DNA of 64,000 nucleotides from the NCBI GenBank assembly GCA_964242625.1, contig CAXTAO010000006.1, forward strand, positions 1 through 64,000, in the 5' to 3' direction. This DNA comes from JASLDZ01 sp964242625. GTDB taxonomy: Bacteria; Pseudomonadota; Alphaproteobacteria; Caulobacterales; Caulobacteraceae. Under the pieces are notes generated by a model. The model was not told the DNA's origin and did no database searches. It worked only from the letters and a program-made list of their open reading frames with translations. Positions within the stretch are counted from its first letter, which is position 1. Each line of letters opens with the position of its first letter. A program made the position numbers and the translations under genes. Shown one piece after another: positions 54,262-62,245 of this stretch.

Positions 54262-54797
54262 TCGTCGCGGCGGCTGCGGCCGCCGGCCTGGCGCTCGCCA
54301 GTCCTCATCCTGCCGCGCCCACCAAGGCGGCCCCCTCCGAAGCGGCGTGGACCGCGCGGGTGCTGGGCTGGACCGCCGCCGGGCTCGGTGCGTGCCTGCG
54401 TGCGCGCACCGCCGCGGAAGCCGGCGCCCTCGCCGCGGGCGCCGGCGCCCGGCTCGCGCCCTCGCCGCCGCTCGCCTCGGCGCGCCTCCTCTCCCCCGTC
54501 TGGGTGTTCGGTCCACGCGGCGAGGTCACGCTCACCGCACGCGACGCGCCCGACGGGGAGCGCTGCACAGTGGAGGCGCTCTCCGGCGAAGCGCGGCTCC
54601 TCGCCCGCGACCTGCCGCGCCTCGCCGTCGCCCTGGGTTTCGTGCGCACGCCGACCACGCCCGCGCGCTGGCCGGGCGAGAGCGCCTGGCGCGGGCGGCG
54701 GGCGCCGGCCGCGGGCGCCTACCTCGCCGCCGCCGCGCCCCTGGTGCACGGCGCCCCCTACGGCGCCCTCCTGGTCGTCTCGCGGCCGGCGCGTTGA
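54258..54797 (+). CDS. Exported Cys-containing protein C in the atp operon
   Basis: A 179-residue protein with a weak signal peptide (IVAAAAAAGLALASPHPA). It has LGACLRARTAAEAGA, then RDAPDGERCTVEALSGEARLL and RLAVALGFVRTPTTP. The start GTG overlaps the stop of gene B. The C-terminus ends with a hydrophobic beta-like run (YGALLVVSRP). Position and Cys pattern make it a likely paralogue of A and B. Function unknown. Confidence 0.65.
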   Translation: MIVAAAAAAGLALASPHPAAPTKAAPSEAAWTARVLGWTAAGLGACLRARTAAEAGALAAGAGARLAPSPPLASARLLSPVWVFGPRGEVTLTARDAPDGERCTVEALSGEARLLARDLPRLAVALGFVRTPTTPARWPGESAWRGRRAPAAGAYLAAAAPLVHGAPYGALLVVSRPAR

Positions 54798-54820
54798 GCC
54801 GGCCCCGGGCGGCTGCTAGA
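54794..54820 (+). promoter_or_regulatory. Internal promoter for atpC
   Basis: TTGAGC (54794-54799) and GCTAGA (54815-54820), spacer 15, overlap the stop codon of gene C and lie 54 bases before the atpC ATG. It matches the housekeeping pattern found at rpmI, prs and def. It could keep atpC expression independent of the upstream genes. Confidence 0.5.
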
Positions 54821-54873
54821 CAGGGGCTCCCTTCGCGCAGCCCCGGCGGCGCCCACCCATCCTCGCACGTGAC

Positions 54874-55140
54874 ATGGCCAAGCTGCACTTCTCCCTCGTC
54901 GCCCCCGAGCGTGAGCTGTTCTCCGGCGAGGTCGACCAGGTGGACGCGCCGGGCGCGGAGGGCGACTTCGGCGTGCTGGCGGGCCACGCGCCCTTCATGA
55001 CCACGCTGCGCGCGGGCGAGGTGCGCGTGCGCGACGGCGCGCGCGTGCGCGTCTTCGCGGTCGAAGGCGGCTTCGCCGACGTCACGCCCGAAGGCTTCAC
55101 CCTCCTCGCCGAAAGCGCCACCGAAGCCACGGTGCAGTGA
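54874..55140 (+). CDS. atpC: F1 ATP synthase subunit epsilon
   Basis: An 88-residue epsilon subunit containing only the N-terminal beta-sandwich domain: KLHFSLVAPERELFSGEVDQ, then GDFGVLAGHAPFMTTLRAG and VFAVEGGFADVTPEGFTLLAE. The C-terminal helical hairpin that inhibits ATPase in many bacteria is missing; short epsilon subunits are common in alphaproteobacteria, where another inhibitor (zeta) acts. The stop overlaps the start of the next exported protein. Confidence 0.95.
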   Translation: MAKLHFSLVAPERELFSGEVDQVDAPGAEGDFGVLAGHAPFMTTLRAGEVRVRDGARVRVFAVEGGFADVTPEGFTLLAESATEATVQ

Positions 55141-55730
55141 CCCGGGGCGCCGCCGCGCTGGCTCTGACGCTACTCGCCGCTTCGCCCGCGCGAAGCGGCG
55201 TCGAAGCGGCGCACGGCTTCACGCGCGTCCAAGGTGAGATCGCCTTCACCACCGCGGTGCTCTTTGGCTGCCTGACGAACCAGGAGCGCCGGACACCCAT
55301 CGCCGACCTCCCCGAGGTGTATCGAACCGGTCTGACGGCTGCACCGGACGACGAACTGAAGTTCGGTCCCGAGCGCCTCCCAGCGAACCGGGTCTGGATC
55401 AGCAGCGTGCTCGGCTCGCACCTCCACGTCTACGAACGCTCGCCCGACCGCTGCGAGATCGTCGCCGACCAGCTGCCGGTGGAGGACACGCTGCGCCGCA
55501 CGCGGGATGTCACGCTAAAGCTCGATCCGCCCTTCGCAACCGTAGACGTGAGGCCGGGCTACAATCCTGTCGTCTACGAAAGCGTCAGGACTGTCGGCGA
55601 GCGCACGATCCGCGTCCGCCTGGAAGGCGCGGAGCCCGGCCTTCCGGGGCATTGGTCCCGGTTCTCGCTTCTGCACGCGGTCATCACCGGCGAACCGGCG
55701 CAGAGCGGCGACCCGCCCGTCTCGCCATGA
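55137..55730 (+). CDS. Exported Cys-containing protein D downstream of atpC
   Basis: A 197-residue protein with a signal peptide (RGAAALALTLLAASPARSG). The body has AVLFGCLTNQERRTPIADLP and HVYERSPDRCEIVADQL, again one Cys near the start and one in a beta-like strand. It starts with GTG overlapping the atpC stop. The same layout as proteins A-C suggests a related family, although identity is low by eye. Function unknown. Confidence 0.7.
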   Translation: MTRGAAALALTLLAASPARSGVEAAHGFTRVQGEIAFTTAVLFGCLTNQERRTPIADLPEVYRTGLTAAPDDELKFGPERLPANRVWISSVLGSHLHVYERSPDRCEIVADQLPVEDTLRRTRDVTLKLDPPFATVDVRPGYNPVVYESVRTVGERTIRVRLEGAEPGLPGHWSRFSLLHAVITGEPAQSGDPPVSP

Positions 55731-55978
55731 CCGTGCTCCTCGACGCGGGCGGGATCGTGGGCGTCCTGCTCGTGCTCCTGGCCTACGCCGGCATCCACTT
55801 CGACTGGTTCGACCCCAAGCGCGCGCCGGCGCTCCTGATGAACCTCGTGGGGTCGGCGCTGATCCTCCTGTCGATGACGCACGCCTTCAACCTGTCGGCG
55901 TTCCTGATGGAGGCGGCCTGGGCGCTGATGGCGCTCTACGGGCTCGCGCGCCTCGTCATGCGGCGCGGGCGGCGCTGA
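55727..55978 (+). CDS. CBU_0592 family small membrane protein
   Basis: An 83-residue protein with two transmembrane segments (VLLDAGGIVGVLLVLLAYAG and LLMNLVGSALILLSMTHAF) plus a third hydrophobic stretch (FLMEAAWALMALYGLARL). It fits the CBU_0592-like family of unknown function. The ATG overlaps the previous stop (ATGA). It overlaps the alpha/beta hydrolase gene on the other strand by 23 bases at the 3' end. Confidence 0.75.
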   Translation: MTVLLDAGGIVGVLLVLLAYAGIHFDWFDPKRAPALLMNLVGSALILLSMTHAFNLSAFLMEAAWALMALYGLARLVMRRGRR

Positions 55979-56723
55979 GGGCGAGCGCCCAGTCCACGGC
56001 GGCGCGCGCGAGGGGCTCGGCGGCGGCCTCGCCGATCGACCAGTGGCTGACGCCCGGGAAGATGCGGCAGGGCGCGCCCAGCCGCGCGGCGGTGGCCTCC
56101 ACCGTGCCCGGCGCGTGCACCCGGTCGAGCGCGCCGCCGAGCACCAGCGCGGGCGCGGCCGTGTTGGGCGGCGTGGCGGCGCCGAGCAGAGGGTCGAGCC
56201 ACCAGTTCAGCACCTCGAACAGCGCGCGGCCGGACTCGGGGACCATGCGGGCGTAGAGCGCGCGCGCGTCCGCCTCGTCCAGCCGGTCGAAGGTGAAGGC
56301 GCGCACCACCGGATAGTCGGGCTCGACGGCCTGCAGCCAGTAGGGTCCGCGCATCGCCAGGAGCGCCGCGCCGCCGGCGAGCTCGATCGGGCTCGTGACG
56401 GGCTGGCCCCACGCGGGCGAGGGGGAGACCGCGACCAGCCCCGCGACCGGCGCCAGCGCCGCGGCGAGCTGGATCACGAGCCCGCCCAGGCTGTGGCCGA
56501 CGAGCACGGGCGGCTCGGGGCACAGGCGGATCCACCGCGCGACCGCCTGGGCGTAGTCGCGCAGCGAGAGCCCGGCCACCGCCAGCGCGCCCTCGCCCGG
56601 CCCATGGCCCGGCAGGTCGGGTGCGGCGACCTCGAAGCCCGCGGCCTCCCACGGCCGGCGGAAATCGTCGAAGCACCAGCCGCCGCAGAAGGCGCCGTGC
56701 ACCATCAGGACCGGAGGGCGCAC
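55956..56723 (-). CDS. Alpha/beta hydrolase
   Basis: A 255-residue alpha/beta hydrolase. It has the oxyanion-hole motif HGAFCGGW, nucleophile Ser in VGHSLGGLVIQ, Asp in GGALDRVHAPG and His in VSHWSIGEAA. Substrate is unknown. The start is a GTG at 56723, only four bases from the rppH stop, so it probably belongs to the long minus-strand operon. The N-terminus starts directly at the first strand (RPPVLMVHGAF). Confidence 0.85.
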   Translation of the reverse strand: MRPPVLMVHGAFCGGWCFDDFRRPWEAAGFEVAAPDLPGHGPGEGALAVAGLSLRDYAQAVARWIRLCPEPPVLVGHSLGGLVIQLAAALAPVAGLVAVSPSPAWGQPVTSPIELAGGAALLAMRGPYWLQAVEPDYPVVRAFTFDRLDEADARALYARMVPESGRALFEVLNWWLDPLLGAATPPNTAAPALVLGGALDRVHAPGTVEATAARLGAPCRIFPGVSHWSIGEAAAEPLARAAVDWALALSAARAA

Positions 56724-56727
56724 CCGC

Positions 56728-57228
56728 TCAGGCCGCGGCTTGGGCGAGGTGGCTGAAGGCGGCGATCACCTGGGCGTAGGCCTCGCGCTTGAAAGGGGCG
56801 ACCGCCGCCAGCGCCTCGTCGATCCCGGCCCAGCGCCACTGGTCGAACTCGGCGTGGGCGTCGGCCTCGAGGTCGACCTCGTGGTCCTCGCCCTCGAATC
56901 GGAAGGCGAACCAGGCCTGGCTCTGGCCGAGGAAGCCGCGCGAGGCCTTGGCGCCGGCCATGCCGGGCGGGAAGTCGTAGGAGATCCAGCCGTCCACCCG
57001 GCCGAGGAGCGAGACCGAGCTCACCCCCGTCTCCTCCTGCAGCTCGCGCCGGGCGGCCGCCTCCAGCGCCTCTCCGGGATCGACGCCGCCCTGGGGGAAC
57101 TGCCAGTTGCGCGGGCCGCGCTGGCCGACGCGGCGGCCGAGCCAGACCTGGCCCTCGCGGTTGAACAGCACGATGCCGACGTTGGGGCGATAGCGGTCGC
57201 GGGGCTCTGGCGTGACCTCGAGGCTCAT
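56728..57228 (-). CDS. rppH: RNA pyrophosphohydrolase RppH
   Basis: A 166-residue Nudix hydrolase that removes pyrophosphate from mRNA 5' ends and triggers decay. It has YRPNVGIVLFNREGQVWLGRR, the Nudix box (GGVDPGEALEAAARREL then QEETGV) and WQFPQGG. It overlaps the upstream deacetylase gene by four bases, as in many alphaproteobacteria. Confidence 0.95.
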   Translation of the reverse strand: MSLEVTPEPRDRYRPNVGIVLFNREGQVWLGRRVGQRGPRNWQFPQGGVDPGEALEAAARRELQEETGVSSVSLLGRVDGWISYDFPPGMAGAKASRGFLGQSQAWFAFRFEGEDHEVDLEADAHAEFDQWRWAGIDEALAAVAPFKREAYAQVIAAFSHLAQAAA

Positions 57229-58442
57229 CGCCTCATCATGGCCGAGACGGGCGCGAGTTGGTAGCCGCGGGCGGCCAGTCCCGCCGACCACTTGGCGACT
57301 TCGTCCACGGTCACGGGATAGGCGAAGCCCGCCCCCACCGCGCCGCCGCGCCCGAGCGCCGCCGCCTCCAGCGCCGCGAGCTGGCGGTCGACGCCCTCGG
57401 CCGAGAGGTCCTGGTCGATCACCGTGTCGGCCGAGGCGCGCGGCGCGCCCCCGCCGCTGCGCCGGGCCGCCTGCCCGTCGTCGACGAAGCCCAGCCCGCG
57501 CGCCTTTAGCACGGACATGAAGCCGTTCATGGCGACGTCGGCGTTGAGGAAACGGCCGCCCAGATAGTTGGTCAGGGCGAAGTACCCCGTCGCGCGCGAG
57601 AGCAGCTGCTCGAGCTTGCGGGTGAGTTCGGCGGGTGAGCTCTTGCTCATCAGCGTCATGGGGCCGGGGTCGTTGTTGGGGTAGTCGACGGGCTCCATCG
57701 GCGCTTCCAGCACCGCCTCGTGGCCCGCCGCGCGCGCCTGGTCGATCCAGCCCTGCAGGCCGTCGGCGTAAGGCACGAAGGAGAGCGTCACCTCCGGCGG
57801 CAGCCGCGCGATCGCCGCGCGGGTGGCGGCGGCGTTGAGGCCCAGCCCGCCGACGACCAGCGCGATGCGGGGCTTGCCGTTGGGCGTGAACGGCCGCGCG
57901 TAGGCCGAGAACGGCGTGCGGCCGTCGCGCGCGATCACGGGCAGGAGCCCGCCGGGACCCGGCGCCGTCAGCCCCGCGAGCGGCGCGGCGGGCAGCGGCG
58001 GGCCGAGCGGGCGGGCGGCGACCTCGGGGGCGGCGGGGACAGCGCCCGGCGCGCCGGTGGAGACGCGCGCGCCTTCCGGCAGGGTGATGGTGGCCTCGGC
58101 GGGGGCGGCGGCCTCCACGGCGAGCGGGTCGACGCTCGCCTCGCCGGGCAGGGCGGTGGGCGCGCCGCGCAGCGCGAGTTCGCTCAGCCGGCGGGGCTCG
58201 CCGAGGCGCCCGTGCGCCTTGGGCGCGCCCGCGTGAGGGTCGCCCAGGATGACTACCAGGAGCGCCAGCGCGAGGACGAAGGCGCCCCCCGCGGCGCCCG
58301 CGCCCACGAGCGGCCGCTCGGCCAGGAGGCGCAGGACGGCGGCGGCCCGCGCCGGTCGATCCGTGGGGGCGGCGGACGGAGCCCTGGGTGCGCGCACGCT
58401 CGCGCGAAGCCCTGAGGCGGCGGCGGCGGGGCGGGCGAACAT
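57225..58442 (-). CDS. Divergent polysaccharide deacetylase family protein
   Basis: A 405-residue protein. A long N-terminal Ala/Pro-rich cytoplasmic and linker region with one membrane segment (about residues 49-68, GGAFVLALALLVVILG) precedes a divergent polysaccharide deacetylase domain (about 180-405: PRIALVVGGLGLN, LSFVPYADGLQGWIDQAR, HEAVLEAPMEPVDYPNNDPG). The family (DUF610/YibQ) is commonly found next to envC and ctpA and is thought to act on the envelope. The site TTAACCAT upstream may bind CtrA. Confidence 0.88.
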   Translation of the reverse strand: MFARPAAAASGLRASVRAPRAPSAAPTDRPARAAAVLRLLAERPLVGAGAAGGAFVLALALLVVILGDPHAGAPKAHGRLGEPRRLSELALRGAPTALPGEASVDPLAVEAAAPAEATITLPEGARVSTGAPGAVPAAPEVAARPLGPPLPAAPLAGLTAPGPGGLLPVIARDGRTPFSAYARPFTPNGKPRIALVVGGLGLNAAATRAAIARLPPEVTLSFVPYADGLQGWIDQARAAGHEAVLEAPMEPVDYPNNDPGPMTLMSKSSPAELTRKLEQLLSRATGYFALTNYLGGRFLNADVAMNGFMSVLKARGLGFVDDGQAARRSGGGAPRASADTVIDQDLSAEGVDRQLAALEAAALGRGGAVGAGFAYPVTVDEVAKWSAGLAARGYQLAPVSAMMRR

Positions 58443-58488
58443 GGGCGGCGACGAACCCTCGGGACACGTCCGTCATATGTGAACAGGG

Positions 58489-58496
58489 ATGGTTAA
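58489..58496 (-). promoter_or_regulatory. CtrA half-site (TTAACCAT)
   Basis: On the minus strand this reads TTAACCAT, an exact match to the CtrA half-site. It is 47 bases before the deacetylase start, in the 91-base gap after ctpA. A single half-site is modest evidence. Confidence 0.3.
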
Positions 58497-58533
58497 GGCG
58501 GGGTGAGCGCGGCGCGCCCGCCCCCGCCCGGCC

Positions 58534-60138
58534 TCACCGCGACGGACCGGCGGGCGCGACCTGTTCGGGCGGGTTGGCCGATTTGGCGTCCGGAGTGCCG
58601 GGCTTGGCCTTGCTGGCGGGGCTGGAAGCCGACGGTGCGTCCGCGACCGCCGCTCCGGTGCGCGCACGCTGGGCCGCGGGAGCGGCCGTGTTCATGGCGA
58701 AGACGCTCGGGGGCTGCTGGAACGTCTGCGCCGGCCGCGACGCGATCGCCTGGCGCACACCCCCGAAGTTGATGACGTCGATGGCGCGCTGGAGCTGGAA
58801 ATCCTTGGCCGGGTCGTCGCGCTCGCCGGGCACGAGCACGCTGTCGGGGCCGGTCAGCTTGGCCTTGTCCCCCGTCGCGGTCTTGTCGAGCGAGTGGTCG
58901 CCGGCCGCCGGGGGCACCTCGATGTCGGCGTTCAGCTTGCGCACGCGCCCTTCCTGGGCGTCGAGCGCGTTCTTGTAGGAGGCCTCGGTGAAGTCGAACT
59001 TGGCCTCGTCGCTGACGAGCTGCGCCTCCTCGCGATTGCGCGCGACCACGAGCGCCGGCACGATCCCGGTCTTCTGGATGGAGCCGCCCGACGGCGTGTA
59101 GTAGCGCGCGGTGGTGAGCTTCAGCGCGCCGTCGGCCCCGCCGCGCAGCGGGATCACCGTCTGCACCGAGCCCTTGCCGAAGCTCGTGAGCCCCACGATC
59201 GTCGCGCGCCCGCGGTCCTTCAGCGCGCCCGCAACGATCTCGGCGGCCGAGGCCGAGCCGTAGTTGATGATCGCCACGACCGGCACGCCGCGCAGCATGT
59301 CGCCGCCGAGCTTGGCGTTGTAGCGCTGGATGTCGCGCGGATCGCGCCCGCGCTGGGAGACGATCTCACCGCCGTCCAGGAAGTCGCTCGCGACGTCCAC
59401 CGCGGTGTCGACCAGCCCGCCCGGGTTGTTGCGCAGGTCGAGCACCAGCCCCTTCATGTGGGGGAGCTTCTGGCGCAGGTCGCGGATGGCGGCGGCGGTC
59501 TCCGCGCCGGTCTTCTCGTCGAACTGCGACACGCGGAGGTAGCCGATGTCGCCCTCCGTGTGGTGCGACACGGTGTGGATGTCGATCACCTCGCGCTTCA
59601 GCGTCAGCTGGAACGGGTCGTGGCGGTCGCGCACCAGCGTCAGCGTCACCGGCTGGCCCACCGCGCCGCGCATGCTCTTCACCGCGTCGTTGAGCGGCTG
59701 GCCCTGGATCGACTTGCCATCGATGGCGGTGATGTAGTCGCCGGCGCGCACGCCCGCGCGGGCGGCGGGGGTGTCGTCGATGGGCGACACGATCTTGATC
59801 GCCCCCTCGTCGGCCTGCACCACGAGGCCCAGCCCGCCGTAGTCGCCGCGGGTTGTGTCGCGCATGTCGGAGAACTCGTCGGGCGCGAGATAGCCCGAGT
59901 GCGGGTCGAGCGAGGTCAGCATGCCGTCGATGGCGGCCTGGATCAGCTTCTTGTCGTCGGTGGGCGCGACGTACTGCTTCTTCACGGTGGTGAGCACGTC
60001 GCCGAACAGCTCGAGCATCTTGTAGGTGTCGGCGTGGGGGGCCGCGGCATCGGCGCCGCCGCCGGCCTGCTGGGCGAAAGCCATAGCGGCGGCGCCCAGC
60101 GCGAATGTGGAGACGCCGACGAGGACGAGCTTGCGCAT
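58534..60138 (-). CDS. ctpA: S41 family carboxyl-terminal processing protease
   Basis: A 534-residue periplasmic protease. A signal peptide (MRKLVLVGVSTFALGAAAMA) is followed by a helical region, a PDZ domain (IVSPIDDTPAARAGVRAGD) and the S41 catalytic domain with Ser in NYGSASAAEIVAG and Lys in SFGKGSVQTV. A Pro/Ala-rich tail of about 130 residues follows. Members cleave peptidoglycan hydrolases. It lies next to the EnvC-like gene, a likely functional partner. Confidence 0.95.
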   Translation of the reverse strand: MRKLVLVGVSTFALGAAAMAFAQQAGGGADAAAPHADTYKMLELFGDVLTTVKKQYVAPTDDKKLIQAAIDGMLTSLDPHSGYLAPDEFSDMRDTTRGDYGGLGLVVQADEGAIKIVSPIDDTPAARAGVRAGDYITAIDGKSIQGQPLNDAVKSMRGAVGQPVTLTLVRDRHDPFQLTLKREVIDIHTVSHHTEGDIGYLRVSQFDEKTGAETAAAIRDLRQKLPHMKGLVLDLRNNPGGLVDTAVDVASDFLDGGEIVSQRGRDPRDIQRYNAKLGGDMLRGVPVVAIINYGSASAAEIVAGALKDRGRATIVGLTSFGKGSVQTVIPLRGGADGALKLTTARYYTPSGGSIQKTGIVPALVVARNREEAQLVSDEAKFDFTEASYKNALDAQEGRVRKLNADIEVPPAAGDHSLDKTATGDKAKLTGPDSVLVPGERDDPAKDFQLQRAIDVINFGGVRQAIASRPAQTFQQPPSVFAMNTAAPAAQRARTGAAVADAPSASSPASKAKPGTPDAKSANPPEQVAPAGPSR

Positions 60139-60210
60139 AGGGACCTTCCGGGAACGCGCCCGACACATAGGCGCGCATTGGAGCGCGCGCACGCCTTTCC
60201 CGACGCTTAC

Positions 60211-61197
60211 CTAGCGGGCGCGCATCCCGCCCGCGCGCGAGGCGACGCCCAGCGCCGGACCGGGATCGACGGCGCGGGCCCCGTCGCGCAGCTGCAGGTA
60301 GAGGTCGCCGTCGGGAGCGCCCGCGGGGGCGGCGCGGCCGAGCGGCTGGCCGGCGGCGACGCGCGCGCCGGGGGCGGGGGTGGTGCTCTGCAGCCCGGCC
60401 AGCACCACGCGCCAGTCGCCGGGGAGCCGCAGCATGACGACGAGGCGGAAGCCCTTCAGCGGGCCGACATGCTCCACCACCCCGTCGGCGGGCGCGCGCA
60501 CGGTCTCGCCGGGCGCCGGCCGCCACACCACCCCCTGCACGACGCCGCGCCCGGGCCAGGGGTCGCCCCAGCGCAGCGCCGGCCGTCCCGCGGTCGGCGC
60601 AAGGAGCCGCGTCGGTGCAAGCGCCGGGGCCGTCGCCGCGGCGGGGGTGGGATCGAGCCCCGCCGCCGCGCGGGCCCGGGCCCGCGCGGCGCGCTCGTCG
60701 GCGCTGAGGAGGGGATCGTTGGGGGCCGAGCCTTCCGCGCCTACGACTGCGGCCATGGCCTCCTGCCGGTCGGCGGCGGCGCTCTCGGCGGCGAACAGGG
60801 CGGCGTCGGCCTCGGCGGCGCGACGACGCACCGCGGCGAGCGCCCCCGCCTCCCCCGCCAGCGTCCGGGCGCGTCTTTCGAGCGATGGTGCGATGACGCG
60901 CATCAGGAGCGCGCCGCGCGCCGCGTCCACCGCCCGGCGCGGCGAGACGAGAAGGGCGGGCGGGGGGTCGCTGCGCCAGCGCTCCAGCGCGCCGAGCAGG
61001 CGGATCAGCTCACCGCGGTTGCGGTTGATCCGCGCCGAGAGCGCCGCCTCCTGCGCGTTGAGCGCCTGCAGGCGCTCCGCCTCGGCGCGCGCGCGGCCCC
61101 GCGCCCGGGCGGCCTCGGCGCCCAGCCGCGCGATCCTGGGATCGGGGGGCGCCGCCGCGACGAGGAGCGCCGCCGCCACGAGCGCCCACCCGCCCAC
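60211..61197 (-). CDS. EnvC-like murein hydrolase activator (M23/LytM domain)
   Basis: A 328-residue exported protein. Signal peptide (GGWALVAAALLVAAAPP), then long coiled-coil helices (about residues 20-155, ARGRARAEAERLQALNAQ), then a LytM-type domain (about 195-320: WPGRGVVQGVVWRPA, RAPADGVVEHVGPLKGFR, VVLAGLQSTTPAPGARVAAG). The usual zinc ligands are largely missing, as in EnvC, so it probably activates amidases rather than cutting peptidoglycan itself. It lies between rlmH and ctpA. Confidence 0.87.
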   Translation of the reverse strand: MGGWALVAAALLVAAAPPDPRIARLGAEAARARGRARAEAERLQALNAQEAALSARINRNRGELIRLLGALERWRSDPPPALLVSPRRAVDAARGALLMRVIAPSLERRARTLAGEAGALAAVRRRAAEADAALFAAESAAADRQEAMAAVVGAEGSAPNDPLLSADERAARARARAAAGLDPTPAAATAPALAPTRLLAPTAGRPALRWGDPWPGRGVVQGVVWRPAPGETVRAPADGVVEHVGPLKGFRLVVMLRLPGDWRVVLAGLQSTTPAPGARVAAGQPLGRAAPAGAPDGDLYLQLRDGARAVDPGPALGVASRAGGMRAR

Positions 61198-61204
61198 GCC
61201 GCGC

Positions 61205-61672
61205 TCAGTCCCGGTGATAGGGCGACCCCGCGAGCAGGGTCACGGCGCGGTACAGCTGCTCGGCCAGCATGGCGCGCACGAGCGCGTGTGGCCAGGTCTG
61301 CGGGCCGAAGGCCAGGCGCTCGCGCGCGGCGTCGCGCAGGGCGGGATCGAGCCCGTCCGCCCCGCCGACCAGGAACACGAGCCGCCGCTCGCCCGAGTCG
61401 CGCCAGCCGGCGATCCGCTCCGCAAAGGCGCGCGAGCCGTAGGCGCGCCCGCGCTCGTCGCAGGCGACGAGGAAGGCGCCCTCGCCCGCGGCGGCGCGCA
61501 GCGCCTCGGCCTCGGCGGGCTTGCCGGGGCGTCGCCCCTCGACCTCGGCGATCTCGACGGGTCCGAGCCCCAGCGCGCGGCCGGCCGCGCCGGCGCGCTC
61601 GCACCAGTCGCGCGCGAGGCGGGCTTCCGGCGCCTGGCCGAGCCGTCCCACGGCGGCCAGCACCACGCGCAC
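61205..61672 (-). CDS. rlmH: 23S rRNA pseudouridine(1915) N3-methyltransferase RlmH
   Basis: A 155-residue SPOUT methyltransferase acting on the 70S ribosome. It has the knot region FLVGGADGLDPALRD and the conserved C-terminus TWPHALVRAMLAEQLYRAV then AGSPYHRD. The normal length is 155-160. It follows rsfS and nadD, the standard order. Confidence 0.96.
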   Translation of the reverse strand: MRVVLAAVGRLGQAPEARLARDWCERAGAAGRALGLGPVEIAEVEGRRPGKPAEAEALRAAAGEGAFLVACDERGRAYGSRAFAERIAGWRDSGERRLVFLVGGADGLDPALRDAARERLAFGPQTWPHALVRAMLAEQLYRAVTLLAGSPYHRD

Positions 61673-61691
61673 GCGGCCGCGCCCGCGCGCG

Positions 61692-62219
61692 TCAGGCGTT
61701 GAAGGCGGCGGGCGGCTGCGCCCGGTGAGGGCTGTCGACCGACCAGATCTTCTCGATCTGGTAGAAGGCGCGCACCTCGGGGCGGAACAGGTGCACGATG
61801 ACGTCGCCCGCGTCGATCAGCACCCAGTCGGCGTTGGGCAGGCCCTCCACCGGGCGCGAGCCCAGCCCCGCGTCCTTGAAGGCGCGCAGCAGGTGGTCGC
61901 TCATGGCGGCCACGTGGCGCTGCGAGCGACCGGACGCCACCACCACGTAGTCGGCCAGCGGGCTCTTGCCCTGCAGGTCGATGCAGACGACCTCCTCGGC
62001 CTTGTCGTCGTCGAGCTTGGACAGGACGAGCGCCTGCAGTTCGGCGGGGGCGAGCTCGCCCTCGGCCGGAGCGGCGGCGTAGGCCGGCGCCGGCTCCTCG
62101 TAGTCGTCGCGCAGCGCGTCGGAGGCGTCGAGCGGGTCGTCGTGGAAGGGCAGGTCGGTCAGGCGCTTGGGCTCCCAGCGGGGCGGGTCTGAGAGGGAGA
62201 TCGTATCACACGCGGGCAC
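61692..62219 (-). CDS. rsfS: Ribosome silencing factor RsfS
   Basis: A 175-residue RsfS/Iojap protein that binds L14 and blocks subunit joining in starvation. The conserved domain (about residues 58-150) has VVCIDLQGKSPLADYVVVAS and SQRHVAAMSDHLLRAFK. The N-terminal part of about 55 residues is variable. Start is uncertain: a GTG at 62219 is the first reasonable codon after nadD, but a shorter protein is possible. Confidence 0.92.
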   Translation of the reverse strand: MPACDTISLSDPPRWEPKRLTDLPFHDDPLDASDALRDDYEEPAPAYAAAPAEGELAPAELQALVLSKLDDDKAEEVVCIDLQGKSPLADYVVVASGRSQRHVAAMSDHLLRAFKDAGLGSRPVEGLPNADWVLIDAGDVIVHLFRPEVRAFYQIEKIWSVDSPHRAQPPAAFNA

Positions 62220-62245
62220 GCGCAACCACGCCGCGCCGGCGCGGC

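Noticed and set aside
60211..61197. Active M23 peptidase
   Set aside because: The expected zinc-binding His/Asp residues are largely missing, so an activator of the EnvC type is more likely.
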